A DNA stretch of 64,000 nt. Origin: Pseudomonas grimontii (GTDB lineage: Bacteria; Pseudomonadota; Gammaproteobacteria; Pseudomonadales; Pseudomonadaceae). Positions 1 through 8,013 of this stretch are shown one piece after another. The DNA lies in the NCBI RefSeq assembly GCF_007858185.1, contig NZ_VFES01000023.1:29643-93642 (forward strand). The letters are read 5' to 3'. Below the pieces are notes generated by a model, which was given only the letters and a program-made list of their open reading frames with translations, was not told the origin of the DNA and did not search any database. The position numbers were made by a program, and so were the translations under genes. Every line of letters starts with the position of its first letter. The first letter of the stretch is position 1.

Positions 1-473
1 GCAAGGGCAGCGTGGGGATTCTGCTCGGCGGCCATCGCTTCCTCGGGCACCAGGCACGGGTCGAAGGCCTGCACAGCTACCTTGCCGAACATGCACCCGG
101 CCTCAAACCACTTGAACCGCTGATCAACCTGGACAACTGCGACATCACCGAAGAAGCCACCCTCGACCTGCTCACACGCCACACAGATCTGCGCGGCCTG
201 TGCGTGGTGGGCGGCGGCGGCGACGGCATCATCAGTGCGCTGGCGCAACTGCCCAAGCGCCCGGCGTTGTGCTGCATTTTGCAGGAGTCCACGCAGCTGT
301 CACGCCAGGCGCTGAGCCAGGGGTTGATCGATGTGGTGATGGACTCACAGCCCAGGCAGACGGCGAACGCGCTGGTGCAATTGCTGGTGCAATTGCAGAG
401 TGCCGAGGGGTTCGATCCGGTGCGGCATCGGGTGCATATCGCGCCGCAGATCGTCACCTCGGAGAATCTTTAG
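1..473 (+). CDS. LacI-family transcriptional regulator, C-terminal part (5' end outside window)
   Basis: The reading frame is open from the window edge to a TAG at 471-473, so only about 156 residues of the effector-binding half are visible. The pattern is that of the periplasmic-binding-protein-like domain of LacI/PurR regulators: a glycine-rich stretch (VVGGGGDG), a strand-turn-helix rhythm, and a late V-x-D-x-x-P motif (VVMDSQP) followed by a helix, as at the end of LacI-type ligand domains. The DNA-binding N-terminus and the regulated genes lie to the left. The stop codon overlaps the stop of the converging rtcA gene by four bases. The ligand cannot be told from this part. Family assignment is fairly safe, specific function unknown. 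Confidence 0.7.
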   Translation, partial: KGSVGILLGGHRFLGHQARVEGLHSYLAEHAPGLKPLEPLINLDNCDITEEATLDLLTRHTDLRGLCVVGGGGDGIISALAQLPKRPALCCILQESTQLSRQALSQGLIDVVMDSQPRQTANALVQLLVQLQSAEGFDPVRHRVHIAPQIVTSENL

Positions 474-1495
474 AGCGCCCGGCACTCCACCTTCAACGCC
501 CCCTCTTGCTGCTCATGACTTTCGATCACTACCGGCAGAAAGCGGCGAATCACCGCCATGTTGCTGTGCAAGTGATCGCTCATATGCGCCGTGGTGAAAC
601 TGCCACCGCCCGCCAATGCCATCGGCAACAACAGTTGGTCCGCCAGGTGTTCGCCCACCGCCGTGTCGCTGCCCTGCCATTGCACTGCCTGGTTGATTGC
701 CTCATCGGCGACGGTTTCAGCACGGACCCTGGCCATGCCAAAGGCGCTGAACACTTCAGTGACGTGCTCGTGGGCGTATTCCAGCATCAGCACATTGCCC
801 GGGCCGTGATCGGGATCTATCTCGACCGTAAACAGCTGTGCCGGGCTGAACCCCAGACGCTGGCGTACGCGCTTGAGCTCACGCTCGCCCACCTGAGCAG
901 GCAAGCCGGCGTTCAGGGTGGTCGCCCGGGCGTCCAACAATTTGCCACGCTGCATCAGGTGCAACGGCGCCAGTTCGCCGGGCTGGATAAACGCCTGCAA
1001 CTCGCCGCCACCTGCCGGGACAAAACCATGCCGGACCAGACTCAACTCAACGCGCGCGCCCATGCGCCGCAACAGCGGCAACCAGGCGCGTTGCAAGAAG
1101 TCCACCGGCGGTGCCAGCGGGTTATGGGTGCCGCCGCAAATGGTCACGCGGCTGGCGGCCGTTGCCCGCAACAGCGCCGGCAACAGCGTTTGCAGCACCA
1201 GGGTGCAACTGCCCGCCGTGCCGATCACAAAGCGGTAGTCGCCGCCCTGAATCGGCCCGGGCGCAAAGAGCAGGGTTTGCGACCCCAGCTCGGCGCCTTC
1301 CACCCGAGCGCTGCACACCTCGGCCGCTGCCAGCACGGCCGTCAGGTGCTGGCGCATCAACCCAGGGCGGCTGCGCTTGGCGCGGATGTTCCTGATGAGC
1401 AGTGTGCGCCCGGTCACCATCGACAGGCTCACACCACTGCGCAATACCTGCCCACCGCCAATGGCGCCATCCAGTTCAATCACGTCCTGTTTCAT
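470..1495 (-). CDS. rtcA: RNA 3'-terminal phosphate cyclase RtcA
   Basis: RtcA converts an RNA 3'-phosphate to a 2',3'-cyclic phosphate using ATP, through an AMP-histidine intermediate. The 341-residue product has the family opening (I-E-L-D-G-x-x-G-G-G-Q-V-L-R), the R-P-G-L-x-x-Q-H segment, and the C-terminal SDHLHSN stretch that should hold the nucleophilic histidine. I chose the ATG at 1495 over the one at 1501 because AAGGA lies at a proper distance only from 1495. It is the last gene of the rtcB - nucleotidyltransferase - rtcA operon. Its ribosome-binding site immediately follows the TAA of the gene before, which suggests coupled translation. Transcription should depend on sigma-54 and RtcR through the promoter before rtcB. 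Confidence 0.93.
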   Translation of the reverse strand: MKQDVIELDGAIGGGQVLRSGVSLSMVTGRTLLIRNIRAKRSRPGLMRQHLTAVLAAAEVCSARVEGAELGSQTLLFAPGPIQGGDYRFVIGTAGSCTLVLQTLLPALLRATAASRVTICGGTHNPLAPPVDFLQRAWLPLLRRMGARVELSLVRHGFVPAGGGELQAFIQPGELAPLHLMQRGKLLDARATTLNAGLPAQVGERELKRVRQRLGFSPAQLFTVEIDPDHGPGNVLMLEYAHEHVTEVFSAFGMARVRAETVADEAINQAVQWQGSDTAVGEHLADQLLLPMALAGGGSFTTAHMSDHLHSNMAVIRRFLPVVIESHEQQEGALKVECRAL

Positions 1496-1503
1496 ATCCA
1501 TCC

Positions 1504-2292
1504 TTATGCAAAGCGTTTAACCGTGTCCCGCAGATAGCGGTCCAGTCGTTGTGAGTCTTCGCGAGTGCGTGGCAATACCGGCACTTCGCGTTCCAGTTCA
1601 GCCTCGATAAATGCATGTAGCGCCGGACGCCGCGGACCATAAGCCGCCTCACCGGCATTGCGTTTGAGCGCCAGCAACGTCGCCACTTCATCCAACAGTT
1701 GCGCGTCATTCACCGTGCTCAGCAAGTCGGCGAAGGTCATCGGCGGTCGCCCCAGCCCCAGGTCGATCCAGCGCACCGCCAGCAACGGCCGCAAGACGTA
1801 GAAGTATTTCTTGAAGCGCACCGTTTCACCTTGCAGGTAACCGCGAAAGTTCTTCCTGGCCATCGACAGGTAGTGATTGCGCGCGGCCGGCGGGCTGTAG
1901 AAAGCTTCGGCCAGCGCCCGCAGTTGCGCGGTGGCCTCGGTTTCCTGGCGATACACCAACGGCGAATCCAGCCACTCCAGCAACGTGGGATTGGATTTGC
2001 GCAGCAGGCCCAAGGTCTTGCGCAGTTCCCAACCACTCACGTCCAACTCGTCATCCAGCGGACGTTCGATCACGTCACGCGGCGCGTCCACCTGCATGAA
2101 CCAATCAGGTTTTTCCACGTAGACGAAACGCACATCGTAGTCGCTGTCGGTGGAGGCAAAACCCCAGGCGCGGCTGCCCGATTCACAGGCATACAGCACC
2201 TTCACATTGCGCTCGTGTTCTATCTTGTCCAGCGCCTGCACAACCCGGGCGCGCATGGCGTCGCTCAACGGGTGTCGTTCTTCCCTTTGCAT
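1504..2292 (-). CDS. Nucleotidyltransferase-domain protein inside the rtc operon
   Basis: This 262-residue protein has the polymerase-beta-type nucleotidyltransferase signature: G-S-R-A-W-G followed by S-D-Y-D-V-R-F, giving the G-S and D-x-D metal-binding pair (about residues 40-55). Length and sequence fit the YcgL-like predicted nucleotidyltransferases. The substrate is unknown. It sits between rtcB and rtcA on the same strand, with 14 bases to rtcB and near-contact with rtcA, so it is very probably co-transcribed with both RNA-repair enzymes and induced by RtcR. A role in adding nucleotides to, or modifying, damaged RNA ends is a reasonable inference but is not shown by the sequence. The ATG at 2292 was chosen because upstream codons in the same frame overlap rtcB coding sequence. 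Confidence 0.85.
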   Translation of the reverse strand: MQREERHPLSDAMRARVVQALDKIEHERNVKVLYACESGSRAWGFASTDSDYDVRFVYVEKPDWFMQVDAPRDVIERPLDDELDVSGWELRKTLGLLRKSNPTLLEWLDSPLVYRQETEATAQLRALAEAFYSPPAARNHYLSMARKNFRGYLQGETVRFKKYFYVLRPLLAVRWIDLGLGRPPMTFADLLSTVNDAQLLDEVATLLALKRNAGEAAYGPRRPALHAFIEAELEREVPVLPRTREDSQRLDRYLRDTVKRFA

Positions 2293-2306
2293 CTCGATTC
2301 CTCCGC

Positions 2307-3533
2307 TTATCCTTTGACGCACACCACCTGACGCAAGGTGTGCAGCACTTCCACCAACTCGCGCTGGGCGTGCATGACCTGGTCGATGTCCTTGTAGGCC
2401 ATCGGTATTTCGTCGATCACATCGGCGTCCTTGCGGCACTCCACATGGGCGGTCGCACGGATCTGGTCGGCGACGGTGAAGGTGTTCTTCGCCTTGGTGC
2501 GGCTCATGGTGCGACCGGCGCCGTGGCTGCACGAGCAAAACGATTCTTCGTTGCCCAGGCCGCGCACGATGAAGCTTTTGGCGCCCATGGAGCCCGGAAT
2601 AATCCCCAGCTCGCCTTTTTTTGCGGAGACCGCACCCTTGCGGGTCACCAAAATTTCTTCGCCAAAATGCCGCTCTTTTTGTACATAGTTGTGATGACAG
2701 TTCACGGCCTCCAGTGCCACTTCAAACGGTTTACTGATCACCTGGCGCGTCGCCTGGACCACCGCGCGCATCATCAACTCGCGGTTCTGCCGGGCAAAAT
2801 CCTGGGCCCAGCCCACGGCTTGCACGTAGTCATCGAAGTGCTGGCTGCCCTCTTCGAAATACGCCAGGTCACGGTCCGGCAAGTTGGCCAGGTGCTGACG
2901 CATATCCGCCTGGGCCAATTGGATAAACAGGTTGCCGATGGCATTGCCCACGCCCCGCGAACCGCTGTGCAACATGAACCAGACGCGGTTGGCTTCATCC
3001 AGGCACACCTCGACAAAGTGGTTGCCGGTGCCCAACGTGCCCAGGTGCTGGCGGTGGTTGCTGCGTTCCAGTTGCGGGTACTTGTCGGTGATTGCCTTGA
3101 AGCGCGGATGCAACGTAGCCCATACCTGATCGGCCTGAGCCGGCACGTCTTCCCAGGCGCCTTTGTCACGGCCGTTACGGCTGCGGGTACGGCCATGGGG
3201 TACGGCGGCCTCAATGGCGCAACGCAGGCCATGCAGGTTGTCCGGCAAATCGCCGGCCATCAGCGTGGTGCGCGCGGCGATCATGCCGCAGCCGATGTCC
3301 ACCCCCACGGCGGCCGGGATGATCGCCCCCACGGTGGGGATAACGCTGCCGATGGTCGAGCCCTTGCCCAGGTGCACATCCGGCATCACCGCGAGGTGCT
3401 TGAAGATAAACGGCATCTTGGCGGTGTTCATCAGTTGCTGGCGGGCTTCGGGCTCAACCGGCACGCCTTCGGTCCACAGCTTGATCGGTTTGCCGTTGGC
3501 GACTTCCAGCAGTTGGCAGGTGTTCTTTTGCAT
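2307..3533 (-). CDS. rtcB: RNA-splicing ligase RtcB
   Basis: RtcB is a GTP- and Mn-dependent ligase that joins RNA 2',3'-cyclic-phosphate or 3'-phosphate ends to 5'-OH ends. From the ATG at 3533 the protein has 408 residues, the usual bacterial length. Visible hallmarks are M-P-D-V-H-L-G-K-G, the metal-binding cysteine in G-V-D-I-G-C-G-M, the H-x-x-x-H-N-Y segment, and S-C-S-H-G-A-G-R with the histidine that becomes guanylylated. An in-frame GTG extends the frame to 3611, but that extension runs through the sigma-54 promoter and is unlikely to be translated. It is the first gene of the operon, transcribed away from rtcR. Confidence 0.95.
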   Translation of the reverse strand: MQKNTCQLLEVANGKPIKLWTEGVPVEPEARQQLMNTAKMPFIFKHLAVMPDVHLGKGSTIGSVIPTVGAIIPAAVGVDIGCGMIAARTTLMAGDLPDNLHGLRCAIEAAVPHGRTRSRNGRDKGAWEDVPAQADQVWATLHPRFKAITDKYPQLERSNHRQHLGTLGTGNHFVEVCLDEANRVWFMLHSGSRGVGNAIGNLFIQLAQADMRQHLANLPDRDLAYFEEGSQHFDDYVQAVGWAQDFARQNRELMMRAVVQATRQVISKPFEVALEAVNCHHNYVQKERHFGEEILVTRKGAVSAKKGELGIIPGSMGAKSFIVRGLGNEESFCSCSHGAGRTMSRTKAKNTFTVADQIRATAHVECRKDADVIDEIPMAYKDIDQVMHAQRELVEVLHTLRQVVCVKG

Positions 3534-3582
3534 GATCTCGATTCTTTTTTGAAAGCCGTCGTTGCGGCGTTGATCAGGTGAT

Positions 3583-3598
3583 AGCAGCAGACGTGCCA
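3583..3598 (-). promoter_or_regulatory. Sigma-54 promoter of the rtcB operon
   Basis: On the minus strand the sequence is TGGCACGTCTGCTGCT. The GG and GC dinucleotides have exactly the 10-base spacing of the -24/-12 consensus (TGGCACG-N4-TTGCW). Only the first T of the -12 element differs. The expected start of transcription near 3572 leaves a leader of about 40 bases before rtcB. The very AT-rich stretch 3604-3740 between this promoter and rtcR is the natural place for RtcR activator sites and the rtcR promoter. I could not define a clear repeat there. Confidence 0.85.
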
Positions 3599-3745
3599 GC
3601 TTTTTCCGCACGCTTTAAAAAATTTACAACCCATTGTTTTACATTGATATTTTTATAATTTTTATTTTTCGCCAGTGAAAAACCATGACAAACCGATCAC
3701 CGGCTTAATATCCTTACATATCGTTACTTATATTTTGGTCTAGTC

Positions 3746-5326
3746 ATGAAGCACAAGCGCACGGTCGCAATCGGATTTATCGGCTCCAAGCTGGATCGCG
3801 TCGGCAAGGGAGCCAATCGCTGGAACCACTGGCGCCCCAGCGTCGGGCTGTGCCAGCAAGAGGATGTGCAGATCGATCGCCTGGAATTGATCCACGACGT
3901 TGACGCTCGCGATACCAGCCTGGCCGAGCGGGTACGCGCCGACATCCAGCAGATCTCGCCCCACACTGAGGTGCGCCTGCACCCGATGCCGCTGGTCAAC
4001 CCTTGGGATTTCGAAGAGGTGTACGGCGCGCTGCACGATTTCACCAGCGCCTATACCTTCGACACCGAGCGTGAGGACTACCTGGTGCATATCACCACCG
4101 GCACCCACGTCGCGCAGATCTGCTGGTTCCTGCTGACCGAGGCGCGCAACCTGCCGGCACGTCTGATCCAGACAGCCCCTTCACGCCGCCAGGACGACAT
4201 CGCGCCCGCCACCGGCACCCACACCCTGATCGACCTCGACCTGTCGCGCTACGACCGCATCGCTTCGCGCTTTGCCCACGAGCGCCTGGAAGGCCTGGCG
4301 TTTCTCAAATCAGGAATTGCCACGCGCAACCGTGCGTTCAATGCCTCCATCGAACAGATCGAACGTGTGGCCGTACGCTCAACGGCGCCGATGCTGCTGA
4401 TCGGCCCCACTGGGGCCGGCAAGTCCTTCCTCGCCCGGCGCATCTACGAACTCAAGCGCAGCCGCCATCAGGTGCAGGGCCGCTTTGTCGAAGTGAACTG
4501 CGCCACCCTGCGCGGCGATGGCGCGATGTCCGCGCTGTTCGGGCATATCAAGGGGGCCTTTACCGGCGCGCAAAACGCTCGCGACGGCCTGCTGCGCGCG
4601 GCCCATGGCGGCATGCTGTTCCTCGATGAAATCGGCGAACTGGGCCTGGATGAACAGGCCATGCTGCTCAAGGCCATCGAAGAAAAACGCTTCTACCCGA
4701 TGGGCGCCGACACCGAAGTGACCAGTGAATTCCTGATCATCGCCGGCACCCACCGCGACCTGCGCGGGCGGGTCGCCGAAGGGTTGTTTCGCGAAGACCT
4801 GTATGCGCGTATCAACCTGTGGACCTTTGACCTGCCAGGCCTGGCGGGAAGGCGCGAAGATATAGAGCCCAACATTGATTTCGAACTGGAGCGTCACGCC
4901 CGCGAGCAGGGCCGACGCGTACGCTTCAACCTGGAAGCGCGTCGTCGTTACCTGGCGTTTGCAGGTTCCAGCGAAGCGGCGTGGCTGGGCAACTTTCGCG
5001 AACTGTCCGCATCCATCACGCGCATGGCGACACTGGCCGACAGTGGGCGCATCAATGAAGCCCAGGTCGAAGAAGAAATCCAGCGCCTGCGTTACGCCTG
5101 GGGACTGTCCGAGCCCCATATGCTGCTGCCTGCCGACCTGGACCTGTTTGACCAGTTGCAGCTCAACGCTGTCATCGATGTTTGCCTGCAATCCGACAGC
5201 CTGTCAGACGCTGGCCGCCGCCTGTTTGGTGTATCACGCCAGGCCAAGGCACAACCGAACGATGCAGATCGGTTGCGCAAATACCTGGCGCGGTTTTCGA
5301 TCGATTGGAAGCAGTTGAAGCCCTAG
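3746..5326 (+). CDS. rtcR: Sigma-54-dependent activator of RNA repair, RtcR
   Basis: RtcR is the enhancer-binding protein that switches on rtcBA when damaged RNA ends accumulate. The 526-residue protein begins with the RtcR regulatory region (about 1-185, CARF-like fold, typical K-x-x-V-A-I-G-F-I-G-S start). It continues with an AAA+ sigma-54-interaction domain (Walker A GPTGAGKS at 220-227, GAFTGA loop at 270-275, Walker B LFLDEIGEL) and ends with a short DNA-binding region (about 470-520). Length and order match the family. It is divergent from its target operon. The ATG at 3746 follows an AT-rich promoter region. All residues needed for contact with sigma-54 appear intact. Confidence 0.95.
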   Translation: MKHKRTVAIGFIGSKLDRVGKGANRWNHWRPSVGLCQQEDVQIDRLELIHDVDARDTSLAERVRADIQQISPHTEVRLHPMPLVNPWDFEEVYGALHDFTSAYTFDTEREDYLVHITTGTHVAQICWFLLTEARNLPARLIQTAPSRRQDDIAPATGTHTLIDLDLSRYDRIASRFAHERLEGLAFLKSGIATRNRAFNASIEQIERVAVRSTAPMLLIGPTGAGKSFLARRIYELKRSRHQVQGRFVEVNCATLRGDGAMSALFGHIKGAFTGAQNARDGLLRAAHGGMLFLDEIGELGLDEQAMLLKAIEEKRFYPMGADTEVTSEFLIIAGTHRDLRGRVAEGLFREDLYARINLWTFDLPGLAGRREDIEPNIDFELERHAREQGRRVRFNLEARRRYLAFAGSSEAAWLGNFRELSASITRMATLADSGRINEAQVEEEIQRLRYAWGLSEPHMLLPADLDLFDQLQLNAVIDVCLQSDSLSDAGRRLFGVSRQAKAQPNDADRLRKYLARFSIDWKQLKP

Positions 5327-5382
5327 CTCCGACGAACATCTCCTCGACCCAAACCAAACAGTGGCGTTTTGTCATGGTTTGT

Positions 5383-5409
5383 AAAGGGCCAGCAAGGCCG
5401 GTCCCTTTT
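5383..5409 (+). terminator. Probable rho-independent terminator after rtcR
   Basis: AAAGGGCC and GGTCCCTTT can pair, with one bulged T, around a short AGCAAGGCC loop, and the stem ends in TTTT. It lies about 55 bases after the rtcR stop codon. Confidence 0.65.
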
Positions 5410-5500
5410 AATTGCAGGACGCTTCCTAGACAATCCTGGCCGCCTTGTGCCTGCTGGAATCGGTGGCTGGCCTGCGGTCCGTCACCGCTCATCAGTGCTC

Positions 5501-5677
5501 GGGTTTAGTCGCCCGTTACCAGTTTGCGCAAGCTGTCGCCATGTTCATGGTGGCTGTGCGCAGGGCACCTTCGGGTGCGCCGGATTCAACTGGCCGGTCG
5601 ACTAACCTGCGTACAGCCGCCACCCGACGTTTAGTCGCGAAAGGTTCGACTCCTTACCTACCAGTTGGAATTACACC
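5501..5677 (+). promoter_or_regulatory. Structured leader-like element before a small gene remnant
   Basis: This stretch has no convincing coding frame but shows ordered structure. The decamer GTTTAGTCGC occurs at 5503-5512 and again at 5629-5638, and an inverted relative (GTCGACTAAC) lies between them at 5597-5606. In the middle GCACC-TTCG-GGTGC forms a hairpin with a UUCG-type tetraloop. It ends just before the start codon of a 21-codon frame. From memory, similar leaders precede the small DUF6124/DUF3077-type genes of Pseudomonas. Whether it is a cis-acting RNA, a separate small RNA or only a fossil is open. Confidence 0.45.
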
Positions 5678-5743
5678 ATGAACAAAGTCATCCCCGACCC
5701 ACCCTTCGATCCCGCCATCGATCACTATCTCCCCACCGCCTGA
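5678..5743 (+). pseudogene. Truncated start of a DUF6124-like small protein gene
   Basis: ATG to TGA encodes 21 residues beginning MNKVIPDPP and containing DHYL. DUF6124-type Pseudomonas proteins usually begin with a very similar (M-x-K-x-x-P-N-P-P) start and have an AxDHYL segment later, with a total length of about 100 residues or more. Here the two parts are almost fused and the frame then stops, so most of the gene appears deleted. A genuine micro-peptide cannot be excluded. The REP doublet begins 12 bases downstream. Confidence 0.4.
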
Positions 5744-5754
5744 AACGCGGTTAA

Positions 5755-5849
5755 AAATGTGGGAGGGGGCTTGCCCCCGATGGCGGTGGATCAGTTAAGT
5801 AGATGTCAACTGACACTCCGCTATCGAGGGCAAGCCCCCTCCCACATTT
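5755..5849. repeat. REP doublet (inverted pair)
   Basis: AAATGTGGGAGG...CTTGCCCCCGATGGC on the left is mirrored by GCTATCGAGGGCAAGCC...CCCACATTT on the right, with about 35 bases between. This is the P. fluorescens-type REP pair. It closes the tail-to-tail gap before the activator gene that ends at 5855. Confidence 0.9.
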
Positions 5850-5854
5850 CGACC

Positions 5855-7828
5855 TTACGCGCCGCGAAAATCTGCGGCATTCAGCCCGAATCGACTCATC
5901 TTGTTGTACAGCCCACCGCGCGATACGTTCAGTTGCCGGGCGGCCAGGCGGATGTTGCCGCCGGTGCTTTTGAGTGCGGCGACGATGGCGTGCATTTCGT
6001 GGCTGCTCAGGTCCTGGGCGGGCTGAGGTTCGTAGTGGCGCAGCGTGGCGCGTGGTCTGGTTTCCAGGGGCAAATCGGCCGCCTGGATCAGCTCGCCCGC
6101 CGCCAGGTTGGTGGCGCGCTCGATGCTGTTTTCCAGCTCGCGCACATTGCCCGGCCAGCCGTAGGCCGACAGCAGTTCCAGCGCATCCGGGGAAAATCCC
6201 TGTACCGATTTGCGCAGCGAACGGGCGCAGCGCGTGAGGAAGTGCCGTGCCAGCAGCGGAATATCTTCACGGCGCATGCGCAGCGGCGGCACGGTCAGGT
6301 TCAGTACGTTGAGGCGGTAGTAGAGGTCTTCACGGAACGCACCTTCGGCCACCGCCTGGCTGAGGTTGCGGTGGGTAGCGGCGATGATGCGCACGTCCAC
6401 CTGCCGTGAGTTTTTCGCGCCGACGCGGGTGATCTCGCCTTCCTGCAACACCCGCAGCAGGCTGACCTGAGCGTCGAAGGACATATCGCCAATCTCATCC
6501 AAAAAGATGGTGCCGCCATCCGCCAGTTCAAACTTGCCCGCCGATCCACCCCGGGCCGAGCCGGTGAACGCGCCTTCGACATGCCCGAACAGTTCGCTCT
6601 GCACCAGGTCGCGCGGGATCGCGCCGCAGTTGACCGCCACGAACGGGCCGTTGGCGCGGTCGCTGGCGTTGTGGATGGCTTGGGCGAACAACTCCTTGCC
6701 GGTGCCGCTTTCGCCGAGGATCAGGGTGGTGGATTCACTGCGACTGGCGATGCGCCCCAGGTGCAACGCGTCCTGGATCGCCCGTGACGTGCCCTGGATG
6801 GTGTCGAAGGTGTAGCGCGCCTGAGTGCTGATGATGCGCCGGGTGATTTCACGAATGCGGCGGTTCTCGCGCAGCGACACGATCACCCCGCCCTGCTCCA
6901 GCGGGCACACCGAGACCAGGCAGGCGAGTTGGCTGCGGTCGTGCAGGTGGAAGGTGCAATCGAGGTCGCGCACCGGCTCACCACCGCGTAAAAGAATGGC
7001 GTCACTCAACTCACTGCGGCCCAGGCGCTGGAAGGGGCTGCCGATCAACTCCAGCCCCACTCCGAACAGTTGCCGGGCGTAACGGTTGAGCGCCTTGATA
7101 CAGCCACGCTCATCGAGCACCACCAGGCCTTCGTTGAGGACTTCAAGCACGGTTTGCTGCTCTTCCAACAGCGCTTGCAGGGCCATCTGGCGTGATACCG
7201 CTTCGGCAGCGGCTTGCACGGTGCCAAGAGTGTGAAAGTGAAACCAGCCGGGTTCGGCGGTGAGGGTCAGCATTGCCAGGGTCTGGCCCTGGGCATTCCT
7301 GATCGGCGCGGCGGCGCAGTGCATGCGGCGTTGGCGCAGGCCACTGCCGAAGTTTTCTTCGGCCAGCACGTACACCAGGCGGTCCTCGGCCAGGGCCAGG
7401 CCGGTGCAGTTGGTGCCCTGGACCGATTCGAGCAGGCGACTGCCGACGGGGGTGATGTCCAGCCCGCAGAAATACAGGGTGGTGCCGTCGGCGTCGGTGA
7501 GGTTGATATGGCCGCGAGGATTGTAGGCCAACAAGCCGTGCATGACTTGCGCGGCGGCGGCGATCAGCACGCGGTGAATGCCCAGGGTGGCATCAAGGTC
7601 GTGAGGCGCGACAAAGCGGTACTGGCTGTCATCCGGGTCGATACCGGCATCGACGCTGCGCCGCCAGGAATCCCAGATCACCTGCCGCACCTCCGCCGGG
7701 CGCTGCACCTGCCCGGTCAGGCACGCCCGCCACGCGTGTTCCAGCGCGGCAACGGGGCCGTCGTTCAGCGCCGCAGGCCCCAGGGCCGTCAGGTAGTCGA
7801 GGTCTTGTACGCTGAACGCCATACTCAT
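5855..7828 (-). CDS. AcoR-like sigma-54-dependent transcriptional activator
   Basis: From the ATG at 7828 the protein has 657 residues; the frame stays open to 7873 and neither start has a good ribosome-binding site. The N-terminal half contains a GAF-like sensor (about 60-200) and a PAS-like segment (about 215-300). The AAA+ domain follows, with Walker A GESGTGKE near 370 and the sigma-54 loop as GAFTGS near 418 rather than the usual GAFTGA. The end (about 615-655) is a Fis-type helix-turn-helix (N-I-R-L-A-A-R-Q-L-N-V-S-R). It is divergent from the dehydrogenase-isomerase-binding-protein operon, whose promoter is of the sigma-54 type, so it should be that operon's activator. The effector is unknown; a polyol or sugar acid is plausible from the neighbours. 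Confidence 0.88.
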   Translation of the reverse strand: MSMAFSVQDLDYLTALGPAALNDGPVAALEHAWRACLTGQVQRPAEVRQVIWDSWRRSVDAGIDPDDSQYRFVAPHDLDATLGIHRVLIAAAAQVMHGLLAYNPRGHINLTDADGTTLYFCGLDITPVGSRLLESVQGTNCTGLALAEDRLVYVLAEENFGSGLRQRRMHCAAAPIRNAQGQTLAMLTLTAEPGWFHFHTLGTVQAAAEAVSRQMALQALLEEQQTVLEVLNEGLVVLDERGCIKALNRYARQLFGVGLELIGSPFQRLGRSELSDAILLRGGEPVRDLDCTFHLHDRSQLACLVSVCPLEQGGVIVSLRENRRIREITRRIISTQARYTFDTIQGTSRAIQDALHLGRIASRSESTTLILGESGTGKELFAQAIHNASDRANGPFVAVNCGAIPRDLVQSELFGHVEGAFTGSARGGSAGKFELADGGTIFLDEIGDMSFDAQVSLLRVLQEGEITRVGAKNSRQVDVRIIAATHRNLSQAVAEGAFREDLYYRLNVLNLTVPPLRMRREDIPLLARHFLTRCARSLRKSVQGFSPDALELLSAYGWPGNVRELENSIERATNLAAGELIQAADLPLETRPRATLRHYEPQPAQDLSSHEMHAIVAALKSTGGNIRLAARQLNVSRGGLYNKMSRFGLNAADFRGA

Positions 7829-7853
7829 CGGGAGGTATCCATGTTCATTTTTT

Positions 7854-7896
7854 TGACATGTCAGTATAGGCATGTCATCAGAATGAACACATTCTG
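7854..7896. promoter_or_regulatory. Palindromes upstream of the sigma-54 operon, probable activator sites
   Basis: Two perfect palindromes lie in the divergent promoter region: TGACATGTCA at 7854-7863 and CAGAATG-AACA-CATTCTG at 7879-7896. They are about 60-110 bases upstream of the predicted transcription start, the usual distance for an enhancer-binding protein. The second is the better candidate for a dimeric Fis-type DNA-binding domain. Confidence 0.5.
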
Positions 7897-7940
7897 TTTA
7901 TCGCTTTTTATAAATTCTTACTTATCAGCTACTTATAAAT

Positions 7941-7956
7941 TGGCATAACCTTTGCT
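7941..7956 (+). promoter_or_regulatory. Sigma-54 promoter of the dehydrogenase operon
   Basis: TGGCATAACCTTTGCT matches the -24/-12 consensus with correct spacing of GG and GC and a perfect TTGCT at -12. The expected start near 7967 is about 47 bases before the ATG at 8014. Confidence 0.88.
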
Positions 7957-8013
7957 CCTTCCCCTTTGCCAGTCAGGGCTGTCCTGCGGCCAACAATAAA
8001 AAGGGGTCACTTC

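Noticed and set aside
200..1537. Long plus-strand open frame opposite rtcA
   Set aside because: It is the antisense shadow of a clear rtcA gene in GC-rich DNA; composition is Arg/Gln/His-rich without any family pattern. The same applies to 2340-3581, 17308-18744, 24333-25781, 28985-30580 and 59416-61044.
3534..3611. Upstream extension of rtcB from a GTG at 3611
   Set aside because: The extension runs through the sigma-54 promoter, and 408 residues from 3533 is the normal RtcB length.
5369..5605. 78-codon frame after rtcR
   Set aside because: It crosses the terminator and the structured leader and shows no protein pattern.
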